From Actinacidiphila glaucinigra (GTDB lineage Bacteria > Actinomycetota > Actinomycetes > Streptomycetales > Streptomycetaceae): DNA of 64,000 nt. A program made the position numbers and the translations under genes. Under the pieces are notes generated by a model. That model ran no database searches. It was not told the DNA's origin and worked only from the letters and a program-made list of their open reading frames with translations. The stretch lies in contig NZ_FZOF01000002.1 of the NCBI RefSeq assembly GCF_900188405.1, positions 62,001 to 126,000 of the forward strand, given 5' to 3'. Every line of letters begins with the position of its first letter. The first letter of the stretch is position 1. Below, in pieces: positions 51,492 to 59,721 of this stretch.

Positions 51492-53806
51492 CCGCCTCTG
51501 TCCCGGTTCCGGCGCCCCGGAGCGAGACGCTGACCGGCAAGCGCCGCGTCGCCTTCGCGTCGTACGTCGACGAGAACTACCTGCCCGGCTTCCTCACCCT
51601 GCTGCGCAGCCTGGCACTGACCAACCCGACGGTGTGCGAGGACTTCGTCGTCCTCTACGACGACCTGCAGCCGGCGTCGATCACCGAGATCCGCAAGCTG
51701 CACCCGCGCATCGTCATGCGCCGCGTGGTCCCCGAGCGCTACGACGACTTCGTCAAGGGCGACCCGGAGAACTACCTGGTCCGCAAGGCGTACTTCATCC
51801 TCGACGTCTTCCGGATCCGCGACTACGACACGGTGATCACGCTCGACACCGACATGGTCGTCCTCGGCGACCTGGCCGAGCTGCTGCGGATGCGGGACGG
51901 CGTCGGCGCGGTGCCGCAGTTCCTGCTGGACCAGTCGAAGCTCAACAGCGGCCTGCTGGTGATCCAGAAGGAGTACCTCACCGACGAGTTCTGCGCGCAG
52001 ATCGACGCCGTCGGCACCGCCGGCACGTACGAGCTCGACAAGCACGACCAGGGCATCCTCAACGCCCTGCTCGCGGGCAAGTTCATCAAGGTCGACCCGC
52101 GCTACAACTTCGTGAAGCGCCGCCTGTCCGGGGACCGTTCCCCCGACGAGGAAGACGTCGTCATCCTCCACTTCACCGGCCGCCACAAGCCGTGGAACGG
52201 CGGCGAGCACGGCTACTCGGGCGCCGAGGCGGCGTGGAAGGAGTACGACCTCTCCCACGCGGACTTCGTCGAGCGCTTCCTGGCGCTGGACGACGAGAAG
52301 CACCCGGACCTGCTGATCCACTTCGGCCGCCACCTCGTCGCGAGCGAGGGCCGGCACGACGGCGTCCGCGAGGTCGCCGAGGCGTACCTGGCCAAGGGCC
52401 GCTACGAGGACGCGGTGGAGATCCTCGGCCGCTCCCCCATCCCCGCCGACGAGAGCCGTTCCCACGAGCTGCTCGGCCAGGCGCTGATGGCCACCTCCCG
52501 CTACGAGGAGGCCACCGCCCACCTGCTGCTCTCCACGGCGCACGCCCCGGCCGCCGCCCGCCCCTTCGGCCGGCTGGCGAACATGGCGTGGGTCCTCGGC
52601 GACAACGCGGCCTCCCGCGACTACGCCCTGGCCGGCCTCAACGCGGACGTCAGCGACCGCGCCTGCCGGATCTCGTACGAGCGCGCGGAGGCGATCGCCG
52701 CCCGCCCGGCCGAGGCCGGCAGCCCCTCCGAGCAGCTGGCGCACGTGGCCTTCTACATGGAGCGCCAGGGCAACGCGGGCGACAAGATCCTGCCCGAGAC
52801 GGTCCGGCTCTGCTTCGGCCCGGACACCGGCGACCGCAGCTGGCACTCCATCCACGCGCACAAGCTCTTCGACGAGGCGGCCCTGGAGCGGGTGAACTCG
52901 CGCCGCGGCCTGGTCATCGGCGGCGGCGGCCTGTTCATCCCGGACACCTCTCCGAACGGCAACAGCGCCTGGCAGTGGAACGTGCCGGACCGGCTGCTGG
53001 AGAAGATCGACGTCCCGCTGGCGGTCTTCGCCGTCGGCTACAACGCCTTCGACGGCCAGTCGTACACGCGCCGCCGCTTCGAGGAGAGCCTGCGGCTGCT
53101 GGTCTCCAAGTCGGCGTTCTTCGGTCTGCGCAACCACGGCTCGGTGGAGAAGGTCCGCGCGCTGCTCCCCGCGGAGCTGCAGGACCGGGTGCTCTTCCAG
53201 CCCTGCCCGACCACCGTCTCCCGCCAGCTGGTGCCCGGCTGGCAGGACCCGGTCACGCGCGACGACACGGTGCTGATCAACTGCGCCTACGACCGCGCGG
53301 GGCTGCGCTTCGGCCACGACTACGACCACTTCCTGCGGGAGATGGCCACCGCGGTCCGCGCCATCGGCAAGCACGCCGAGGTCCGCTACGCCGCCCACGC
53401 CCTGGACGACGAGCGCTTCGTCTTCGACCTGCGGCGTGAGTACGGCATCTCGATGCCGGTCGAGCCGATGTACGACTTCGACACCGACCAGCTGCGCACC
53501 GCCTTCGCGCGCACCAAGCTGGTGATCGGCATGCGCGGCCACGCGGGCATGATCCCGTTCGGCTGCGGCACGCCCATCATCAGCCTGATCTCCCACCCGA
53601 AGATGGCGTACTTCCTGTCCGACATCGAGCGCCCCGAGTGGGGCGTCTCGGTCCACGACCGGAACCTCGGCGCCATCCTCGCGGAGCGCTCCATCGGCAT
53701 CCTGGACAACCTGTCGGCAACGGTCGCCGACGTCCACGGACGCCAGGAGGCGCTGTGGAAGGTGACGCAGGACAACGTGGCGAAGCTGAAGACCATCCTC
53801 GGCTGA
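51488..53806 (+). CDS. GT8 glycosyltransferase - polysaccharide pyruvyltransferase fusion
   Basis: The 772-residue protein appears bifunctional. Residues ~20-250 form a GT8-type domain (ASYVDENYLPGFLTLLRSL, DTVITLDTDMVVLGDLAEL with metal motif DTD at 120-122, LNSGLLVIQKEY, VILHFTGRHKPW). Residues ~290-400 are TPR-like repeats (AEAYLAKGRYEDAVEILGRSP). Residues ~425-772 form a pyruvyltransferase domain (NAGDKILPETVRLCFG, LVIGGGGLFIPD, INCAYDRAGLRFGHDYDHFLREM, LVIGMRGHAGMIPFGCGTP). It would transfer a sugar and then a pyruvyl ketal. ATG 51488 overlaps the preceding stop. Confidence 0.85.
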   Translation: MTASVPVPAPRSETLTGKRRVAFASYVDENYLPGFLTLLRSLALTNPTVCEDFVVLYDDLQPASITEIRKLHPRIVMRRVVPERYDDFVKGDPENYLVRKAYFILDVFRIRDYDTVITLDTDMVVLGDLAELLRMRDGVGAVPQFLLDQSKLNSGLLVIQKEYLTDEFCAQIDAVGTAGTYELDKHDQGILNALLAGKFIKVDPRYNFVKRRLSGDRSPDEEDVVILHFTGRHKPWNGGEHGYSGAEAAWKEYDLSHADFVERFLALDDEKHPDLLIHFGRHLVASEGRHDGVREVAEAYLAKGRYEDAVEILGRSPIPADESRSHELLGQALMATSRYEEATAHLLLSTAHAPAAARPFGRLANMAWVLGDNAASRDYALAGLNADVSDRACRISYERAEAIAARPAEAGSPSEQLAHVAFYMERQGNAGDKILPETVRLCFGPDTGDRSWHSIHAHKLFDEAALERVNSRRGLVIGGGGLFIPDTSPNGNSAWQWNVPDRLLEKIDVPLAVFAVGYNAFDGQSYTRRRFEESLRLLVSKSAFFGLRNHGSVEKVRALLPAELQDRVLFQPCPTTVSRQLVPGWQDPVTRDDTVLINCAYDRAGLRFGHDYDHFLREMATAVRAIGKHAEVRYAAHALDDERFVFDLRREYGISMPVEPMYDFDTDQLRTAFARTKLVIGMRGHAGMIPFGCGTPIISLISHPKMAYFLSDIERPEWGVSVHDRNLGAILAERSIGILDNLSATVADVHGRQEALWKVTQDNVAKLKTILG

Positions 53807-53833
53807 GCCTCCCCGGAGGGCCGGTCGTTCGGT

Positions 53834-53866
53834 GAGGGGCGCCGTGTCGCTGACACGGCGCCCCTC
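53834..53866. terminator. Terminator of the GT29-like operon
   Basis: A perfect 15-bp stem GAGGGGCGCCGTGTC / GACACGGCGCCCCTC with GCT loop and downstream CTTC, 27 bp past the stop. Confidence 0.9.
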
Positions 53867-53936
53867 CTTCACGTCCTCCGCACCTCGCGCGCCGTCGCGC
53901 GCGTCCAACCGCTGTCAGAGAGGGAGTCAGCAGTCC

Positions 53937-55067
53937 ATGGAACAGCCGTCCGCCAGACCCGCCGGCACCACCGGTCCCGACCGGGGCAGGGACCCCTGGT
54001 GGGACAACGCCCGGTTCGTCTCGGCCACCCTGATCGTGATCCTGCACACGATGGGCAGCATCATGGCGCAGCACCACGCGCTGCACGCCCTGCACGTGTC
54101 CACCTGGGCGCTGCGCGTCCCCGCCTTCGTCATCCTCGCCGGGGTCTTCAGCAGCGCCGGGCCGCTGGGCCCGCGCCAGCTGCGCGCGGTGCTGCAGAGC
54201 ATCGTCGTGCCCGCGCTGCTGTTCAGCGTCCTGTTCTCGCTGGAGGCGTACTGGCTCGGCGCCGAATTCACCCTGCACATCGCGCAGCTCCCGTGGACCC
54301 TGTGGTTCCTGATGGCGCTCTTCTTCTGGCGGCTGCTGCTCCCGCTGGTCGTGCAGCTGCGGCATCCCCTGCTCGTCACCACCGTCGTGGCCCTGGCCGT
54401 CGGCTACATCGACGAGTTCGGGATGCTCTTCGCCGCCAGCCGCACCCTGGTCTACATGCCGCTGTTCTATCTCGGCTGGAGGATCGGCCAGGGCTCCCTG
54501 CGGACCTGGTTCACCAGCCGGTGGAGCCTGCCCCTGGCCGCCGCGGGTCTCGTCGCGGCCGGTGTGGTGGGGTGGCTGTGGCACCGGGACATCAGCGGCG
54601 CCTGGCTCTCCATGAGCGACACCTACCGGCCCGAGGACCCCATGAGCCTGCGGTGGGCCTGGCTGATCCGGCTCGCCGTGCTCGCCTCGGCGGCGTTCCT
54701 GGTGCTGTGCTTCCTGCGGCTGGTGCCGCGGCGACGCCTGCCGCTGCTCTCCGCGCTGGGCGCCGGCGGCTTCACCATCTACCTGCTGCACCCGCTGTTC
54801 ATCATGCCGGTGCGGGAGCACGGCCTGATCGCCAAGGTGAACACCCCCCTGGAGCAGATCGGCCTGGTGCTGTGCGCCCTGACCCTGTCGATGGTGCTCG
54901 GCTCCACTCTGGTGCGACGGGTGTTCCAGCCGCTGATCCGGCCGCCGGTCACCGGGCTGTTCGCCCGGACGCCGGTCGTCCAGCGGCCCGTGACGGCGCC
55001 CTGGGCCGCACCGCTGACACCGCAGGAACAGCCGTCGGCGCCGGAGCCGGCCGTGGCGGCACGCTGA
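53937..55067 (+). CDS. Acyltransferase 3 family membrane protein
   Basis: The 376-residue protein has ten or so transmembrane helices and the acyltransferase-3 pattern: DNARFVSATLIVILHTMG (residues ~24-41, with the conserved H) and VPAFVILAGVFS (the R/F-x-F loop). LPWTLWFLMALFFWRLLLPL and FTIYLLHPLFIMP at the end are also visible. It would O-acetylate (or succinylate) surface glycans. ATG 53937 has AGGGAG upstream; a longer frame from 53832 overlaps the preceding terminator and is unlikely. It is unlike the other two acyltransferases nearby in sequence. Confidence 0.88.
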   Translation: MEQPSARPAGTTGPDRGRDPWWDNARFVSATLIVILHTMGSIMAQHHALHALHVSTWALRVPAFVILAGVFSSAGPLGPRQLRAVLQSIVVPALLFSVLFSLEAYWLGAEFTLHIAQLPWTLWFLMALFFWRLLLPLVVQLRHPLLVTTVVALAVGYIDEFGMLFAASRTLVYMPLFYLGWRIGQGSLRTWFTSRWSLPLAAAGLVAAGVVGWLWHRDISGAWLSMSDTYRPEDPMSLRWAWLIRLAVLASAAFLVLCFLRLVPRRRLPLLSALGAGGFTIYLLHPLFIMPVREHGLIAKVNTPLEQIGLVLCALTLSMVLGSTLVRRVFQPLIRPPVTGLFARTPVVQRPVTAPWAAPLTPQEQPSAPEPAVAAR

Positions 55068-55074
55068 GGTGATC

Positions 55075-55111
55075 ACGACGGAGCCCCCCGCCGCGGCGGG
55101 GGCTCCGTCGT
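55075..55111. terminator. Bidirectional terminator between acyltransferases
   Basis: ACGACGGAGCCCCCCGCC and GGCGGGGGCTCCGTCGT form a 17-bp stem with one bulged C, between convergent stops at 55067 and 55121. Confidence 0.85.
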
Positions 55112-55120
55112 CGTACCGGG

Positions 55121-56236
55121 TCAGCCCAGCCAGCGGTTGAGCCGCAGGCGCGTCCACAGCAGGCTGGCGGCGAAGGAGAGCACCACCGTCCCCGTCACCA
55201 GCAGCGTGATCATGACGGCGGCGCCCAGCCAGCCCGCGTCGGCGGAGACGAGGTGCGGGGCGAGCGCCCGCAGGAACATCAGGTGCACCAGGTAGGCGCC
55301 GAAGGCCGCACCGCCGAGCCGGGACACCAGCGGCCGCAGGCGCTCGGGGATGCTGATCCGGTTGAGGGCCATCACCAGGGCGCCCGCCAGGAACGGCACG
55401 GCCAGCCCCGCGTAGGGCGAGGGGTAGTGCACCCAGTGCTCGTACGCCACGACCGCGGCCCACGCGCAGACCCCGCCCGCCAGCCACATCAGGCGCCGGC
55501 GGCGTCCGGTGGTGGCCGCCAGCGGCAGAGCGAGCAGCGCGGAGCCGGCGGCGGCGTAGGCGACCTGGTACGGGGAGAGGTTCCACTCGAAGTCGGGCAG
55601 GCCCACGTGGAGGACCTTGCCGACGTCGCCCAGGAAGGTCGGCGCGATGGCCAGCAGGACGAGCAGGCTGCCCAGGGCCCACGGCCGCTTCCCCGCCTTG
55701 ATCAGGGCGGCGAGCGAGAGCAGCAGGATCACCGGCACATAGGCGTACAGGTACCAGAGGTGGTAGGCGGGCTGGATGGAGCCGAAGAGCGACTCGAAGG
55801 CCAGCCGCTGGGTGGGCCGGGAGTTGGTGTCCCGGATCCAGTCCCAGGCGAGGTAGGCGGCGGTCCACACCCCCATCGGCACCACGATGCGGGTCAGCCG
55901 TCTGCGGACCTGCGTGCCGTCCCGGGGGGTGGCGCCGACCAGCACGACCCAGCCGGCGATCGCGAAGAAGAGCGGCACCGCGCACCGGGTCAGCCCGTCC
56001 GCGACGAGCCCGGTCCAGTAGACGGGCCGGCCCCCGGAGGGCTCGCGGCCCACGGCGTTGAGGAGCTGGCCCGCGGCGTGGCAGACGATGACACCGATGG
56101 AGCACAGGACGCGCAGCAGGTCGATGTCGTGTCTGTGCTCACGCGGCCGGGCGGCGGGCGCGGCGGACGCCTCGCTCGTCCCGGTCGCGTGACCGGTGGT
56201 GGGGGCGGGGGCGGCGGTGGTCGTCTGGGCGGAGAT
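55121..56236 (-). CDS. Acyltransferase 3 family membrane protein, start unresolved
   Basis: Membrane O-acyltransferase with DIDLLRVLCSIGVIVCHAAGQLL (first helix with the conserved H), VPLFFAIAGWVVLVGA, WTAAYLAWDWIRDTNSRPTQ, SIQPAYHLWYLYAYVPVILLL and FGAYLVHLMFLRAL. The homologous frame clearly continues upstream past GTG 56053 to about 56242 but contains no ATG, GTG or TTG in this part. A TGA stands at 56243, and GTG 56246 is one frame off. The best-spaced start candidate is the ATC at 56236, nine bases after GGGAG, or a one-base frameshift may separate the gene from GTG 56246. Paralogue of the acyltransferase at 59722. Confidence 0.75.
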   Translation of the reverse strand: MSAQTTTAAPAPTTGHATGTSEASAAPAARPREHRHDIDLLRVLCSIGVIVCHAAGQLLNAVGREPSGGRPVYWTGLVADGLTRCAVPLFFAIAGWVVLVGATPRDGTQVRRRLTRIVVPMGVWTAAYLAWDWIRDTNSRPTQRLAFESLFGSIQPAYHLWYLYAYVPVILLLSLAALIKAGKRPWALGSLLVLLAIAPTFLGDVGKVLHVGLPDFEWNLSPYQVAYAAAGSALLALPLAATTGRRRRLMWLAGGVCAWAAVVAYEHWVHYPSPYAGLAVPFLAGALVMALNRISIPERLRPLVSRLGGAAFGAYLVHLMFLRALAPHLVSADAGWLGAAVMITLLVTGTVVLSFAASLLWTRLRLNRWLG

Positions 56237-56246
56237 CGGCGGTCAC

Positions 56247-56757
56247 TCCCGGGTGCGCTCGCGGAGCGCGGCCGGGGTCCGGCCGGGCTCGGGGATCGGA
56301 TGGTGGTGGTGCGCTGCACGGACACCGCGGGCAGGGGTGTCCGCGGTCCGGTCCGTCGTCGCCGGCACGGTGGGCGGCGGACCGGCGGACCGGGCGGCCG
56401 GGCCGTCCGGGCCCGCCGGCCTCGGCACGAGGTTCATCCGCTCTCCGGACCGGGTGGTGTCGAACACTTCATGGACCTGCGTGTACCCCGTTTCCCCGGC
56501 TTCGCGCGGGAGATTCCGCGGGCGCCGGCGCCGCGCGTCGCGGTGGCGGGGCTCACGGCCTCCGGCGCCTCGGCGAAGACGGCGATGTCCATGGATCCGT
56601 TCCGGTCGCTGTCCGATTTCACCTGCCCCGGCAGACTATGGGACACCGTGGGGGCCGGGGGTGCGAACCTGGTGAAGCCCGGCGCTCCCGCTGTGGCGTC
56701 CAGGTGAACCTGGCGTGGAGGAGCACGGGCGTCGCAGGTCACAGGGGGTGGCGTCGC
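56247..56757. other. Intergenic region between acyltransferase and PAP2-like genes
   Basis: About 510 bases. No convincing gene: minus-strand frames here are Arg/Pro/Ala-rich without a ribosome binding site. The acyltransferase-proximal part may contain that gene's promoter. A short His run (HHHH) in one frame comes from ATGGTGGTGGTG-type microrepeats near 56300. Confidence 0.5.
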
Positions 56758-57651
56758 TCATGCGCGGCTCGTTGCCCGGGGCTGCGCCGCCCGGATGTAA
56801 TCACCGACCAGGGAGCCGAGCAGGGCACCGGCGAGGAGGTCGTCCCGCAGGTGGTCGGCGGTGTAGAGCCGGGCGTGCACCACCTGCGCCTGCATCCAGC
56901 GGTACTCGGCGGCGCGCCGCGGGGCGAGGGCACTGAGGACGGCGACGGCCGCCGAGGAGAGCGCGGCGGGCGCCGCCGGGTAGGCGCAGGCGCAGCCGGC
57001 GGTCGCAGCGGCCGTCCGGTCGGGGCGCAGAGCCGGGTCGAGGACGGCGGGGCGGTGCCGCCGGTAGTGCCCGGCGAGCCGGTCGTTGATCGTCCCGGCG
57101 AGTTCCAGCGCGGCGTCCAGACGGGCCCGGGCGGCCTCGCCCTCGGCCCGGGGCATCAGTTCGCGCTGGTCCTCCAGGTACAGGCGCCAGATGTCGCGCT
57201 CCCCGTGGGCGGTCAGCCAGGCGGCGGCCGTCCGGCCGGCGGCGGTCCGCGTACGGGCGAGCCCGCGGACCTGCGCCAGTCCGGCGGCGCGTCCGGCCGC
57301 CGGGGGCGGGCCGGGTACCTGCTCCGCCGCCCAGCGGACGAACGCCGGGTCGTCGCGGGCGGTGCCGTGCCCCGCCCGCCACCGGGCGTACAGCGCGTCG
57401 GCGGCCCGCCGCTGCCCGTCGAGCCGCGTGGTCCAGTCGCGCAGCTCGGCGTCCGGGAACAGCGGGGGCGGCGGGTCCTGCTCGATCCGCCGCACCGCGG
57501 TGCCCGTCCCGGATCCGGCGGGCGCGGTGGCGTGGGTGCCGATCAGGCCGAGGGCGACGGCCGCCGCGGCGGCGAGCGCGACGGCCGGGTACCGCCGGCC
57601 CGCACGGGGGGCCCGGGGGCGGGCGGGGGCCCTGCGGTGGGCCGTGCTCAC
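56758..57651 (-). CDS. Divergent PAP2-like membrane-associated protein
   Basis: The 297-residue protein starts with a short basic segment and a transmembrane helix (YPAVALAAAAAVALGLIGTH, residues ~24-43). The C-terminal part (residues ~230-295) resembles phosphatase PAP2/vanadium haloperoxidase family signatures but with altered residues. CACAYPAAPAALSSAAVAVLSAL stands where YPSGHA would be, and HARLYTADHLRDDLLAGALLGSLVGDY retains the SR-x5-H-x3-D spirit (H, D). Loss of the usual PSGH residues suggests an inactive or altered enzyme. Its GTG 57651 overlaps the VTC-domain gene stop, so it belongs to the three-gene unit. Confidence 0.65.
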   Translation of the reverse strand: MSTAHRRAPARPRAPRAGRRYPAVALAAAAAVALGLIGTHATAPAGSGTGTAVRRIEQDPPPPLFPDAELRDWTTRLDGQRRAADALYARWRAGHGTARDDPAFVRWAAEQVPGPPPAAGRAAGLAQVRGLARTRTAAGRTAAAWLTAHGERDIWRLYLEDQRELMPRAEGEAARARLDAALELAGTINDRLAGHYRRHRPAVLDPALRPDRTAAATAGCACAYPAAPAALSSAAVAVLSALAPRRAAEYRWMQAQVVHARLYTADHLRDDLLAGALLGSLVGDYIRAAQPRATSRA

Positions 57652-58478
57652 CGCGCGGGCCCGGCCGGGCCGGGGACCCGGGCGGCCGGTCCGGTGCGCA
57701 CGGGTGCGTGGAAGCAGTGCCGCACCAGGCGGAGCACGTCGTTGCCCGGGAGGCCGGGGACGAGCAGGACCTGTCCCACGACGTACTTGCTGAGCGGCAG
57801 CGGCCGCACCCCCAGGTCCATCAGCAGCCGGTCGGCGGTGCCCGGCCGGGGACCGCCCTTGGTCTCGACGAGGACGAAGCCCTGGTCGAGCGCGGCCGTC
57901 GCCCGGCCGCGGTGGCAGGTGAGCCGGCCGTCGACGGTGACCCGGCTGCCGGCCGCCAGGTCGGCGAGGGCCGCGCGGACGTAGCGGATCTCCCCCGCGG
58001 GGGCCAGCAGCCCGGCGCGGACCGGTACCCCGGCGCCGCCGAGCACGTCGTCGACGAAGGCGGCCGCCCCGGCGCCGATCAGCCCGTACTCCGAGGCGGC
58101 GAGGGTGCGGGCGTGCTTGACCGTGGCGCCGCGGCCGTCCTTGGTCTTGACCTCGACCCGGCACAGCGCGTCCTCGACGTAGAGCCGGGTGCGGACCTTC
58201 CAGCGCCTTCTGCGCCCCTGCACATGGGCGTGCCAGGCGCCGAGCCCTGCGGTGTCGAAGTACGTGCTGCGGTAGCCGGTGGTGCGGCGGCCGCCGAGGT
58301 CCAGCACGTGGTGCGTCGGCGCCAGGGCGGCGACCAGGCAGCGTGCCGACAGCACCGGCAGCAGGTACTTGCGGTCGACGCGGTGCTGCAGGGCCGCGGC
58401 GGCGTCGACCTCGGCGAGGCTCGCCCCCCGCAGCCGGGCCAGCCCGAGCACCTCGGCGAACGGTCCCCGGCCGGTCAT
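57648..58478 (-). CDS. VTC-domain polyphosphate polymerase-like protein
   Basis: The 276-residue protein matches the catalytic VTC domain (CYTH-related tunnel fold) that makes polyphosphate from ATP in yeast Vtc4. Visible are VDRKYLLPV, RSTYFDTAGLGAWHAH, RRWKVRTRLYVEDALCRVEVKTKDGRG, VRAGLLAPAGEIRYVRAAL and LVETKGG (metal-binding glutamate) ... SKYVVG. Basic residues (R/K) expected to line the phosphate tunnel are present. The neighbouring DUF4956 and PAP2-like genes form a conserved trio with VTC domains in bacteria. ATG 58478 overlaps the DUF4956 stop. Confidence 0.82.
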   Translation of the reverse strand: MTGRGPFAEVLGLARLRGASLAEVDAAAALQHRVDRKYLLPVLSARCLVAALAPTHHVLDLGGRRTTGYRSTYFDTAGLGAWHAHVQGRRRRWKVRTRLYVEDALCRVEVKTKDGRGATVKHARTLAASEYGLIGAGAAAFVDDVLGGAGVPVRAGLLAPAGEIRYVRAALADLAAGSRVTVDGRLTCHRGRATAALDQGFVLVETKGGPRPGTADRLLMDLGVRPLPLSKYVVGQVLLVPGLPGNDVLRLVRHCFHAPVRTGPAARVPGPAGPAR

Positions 58479-59122
58479 ACGAGCCTGCTCTCGAGCAGGC
58501 CGTCCTGGCCACCCCGCCCGGCGGCCGGCCCCGCCCCGTCGTCCGGCAGACCCCACCCCAGAGGCGAGTCACCGCGGTAGCGAACCGACACCCGGGTCGT
58601 CTCGCGCACGAAGTCGACCTCGTCGACGAGCACCGCCAGCGGTTCCTGGCCGAACCGCAGCACGACCTCCCGGTGGACCGCCGCGGGATCGGCGTACAGG
58701 CGGTCCAGGGTGAGGCGCACCACCCGGGTCGGCCGGTGGGCGTGCGGGTCGTCGACGACCAGGACGGCCGCGAGCACCAGCGCGTCCAGCGCCACGACCA
58801 GCCAGGTCTCCCGCTGCGGCAGACCCCCGCACAGGGCGATCACCAGCGCCGTGAAGGTGTAGGCGACGTCCCGGGCGGTGAAGGCGGTGCTGCGCAGCCG
58901 CACCAGGGAGAGCATCCCGAACAGCCCGAAGCCCACTCCGGCCGGGAACGAGCCCGCGCCCATCGCGCTCATCGCCGCGAACAGGCCGACGTTGAGGGAC
59001 GTCAGCACCAGCGGCATCTGCGGGGCCGGGCAGCCGCGCCGGTAGAGCAGGCCCACCAGCACCATCAGGGCCAGGATGTCCAGCCCCCCACGGGCGAGCA
59101 GGTCCCAGGGTCCGTGCGTCAT
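58475..59122 (-). CDS. DUF4956 membrane protein
   Basis: The 215-residue protein has about four hydrophobic segments in its first 120 residues (LARGGLDILALMVLVGLLY, MPLVLTSLNVGLFAAMSAM, FGLFGMLSLVRLRSTAFTARDVAYTFTALVIALCGGL, WLVVALDALVLAAVLVVDD). A cytosolic domain follows (LDRLYADPAAVHREVVLRFGQEPLAVLVDEVDFVRETTRVSVRYRG). DUF4956 proteins are regularly encoded next to VTC polyphosphate polymerases and may anchor them or move the product. First gene of the trio; ATG 59122; its stop overlaps the VTC gene (ATGA). Confidence 0.85.
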   Translation of the reverse strand: MTHGPWDLLARGGLDILALMVLVGLLYRRGCPAPQMPLVLTSLNVGLFAAMSAMGAGSFPAGVGFGLFGMLSLVRLRSTAFTARDVAYTFTALVIALCGGLPQRETWLVVALDALVLAAVLVVDDPHAHRPTRVVRLTLDRLYADPAAVHREVVLRFGQEPLAVLVDEVDFVRETTRVSVRYRGDSPLGWGLPDDGAGPAAGRGGQDGLLESRLV

Positions 59123-59721
59123 GCGCGGCGCCGGGCGGGCGGGTGTGGTCCGGGCACGTCTTCCTCCGGGGGCTGGGTCATGGGCCCGGGTCCCGGGGAT
59201 CCGTCCTGGAAAGGGGGATGGGGCGGCGGATCCCCGGGACCCGGGGGTCATCGGTGCGCGGGGCGGAGTGCCCGGCGTGGGCGGGCGCCGACGGACCCGG
59301 CGCCGTCCACCAACGCCGGACAGTTCGTCCAGCGATGCCGGACGCTAGCCCTGCGTCCCGCACCGGGCAAGCCGCCCGCAGGCGCCCCCGGACGCCGAAC
59401 CGGGAGGGAAACCCCAGGCGGGACGGGGGAACCCGGCACCGCGGACGCGTTCCGGCCACCGGACGGCGACACCCGAAGGAGTGAGAGAGGGCCGCGGCGG
59501 ATGACGCGAGAAGAACCCCGCACCACATCCGGGTGCACCAGCGGTGAACGGACGTACCGGCGGACGGACTTCCGCCGGCCCCACCGGGCACCCGCGACCC
59601 CGGGAGCCCCCGGATGAGGCGCGGGGCGCCCGTCGGAACGAGACCGTACCGATACCGCCGGGTCCCGGGGAGTTGGGCGACCGTTCGACTCCCCGACACC
59701 CACGTGCCCGATCATCGCGCG
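59123..59721. other. Divergent intergenic region DUF4956 / acyltransferase
   Basis: About 600 bases with the 19-bp inverted repeat at 59185-59245 and otherwise GC-rich sequence without a gene. The exact acyltransferase start in its right part is uncertain (59704 or 59722). Promoters for both operons must lie here. Confidence 0.5.
59185..59245. promoter_or_regulatory. 19-bp inverted repeat upstream of the DUF4956-VTC operon
   Basis: CCCGGGTCCCGGGGATCCG (59185-59203) and its exact complement (59227-59245) flank 23 bases. It lies 63 bp before the DUF4956 start. It could be a leader hairpin or terminator-like element of the trio, or a repressor target. Confidence 0.55.

Noticed and set aside
51419-53908. 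Long open frame on the minus strand opposite the GT8-pyruvyltransferase gene
   Set aside because: Shadow of a gene with clear glycosyltransferase motifs; the antisense product is Val/Arg/Asp-rich without any motif.
56434-56742. 102-codon minus-strand frame in the gap between acyltransferase and PAP2-like genes
   Set aside because: Arg/Pro/Ala-rich, no motif, no clear ribosome binding site, and no homology that I can recognise.
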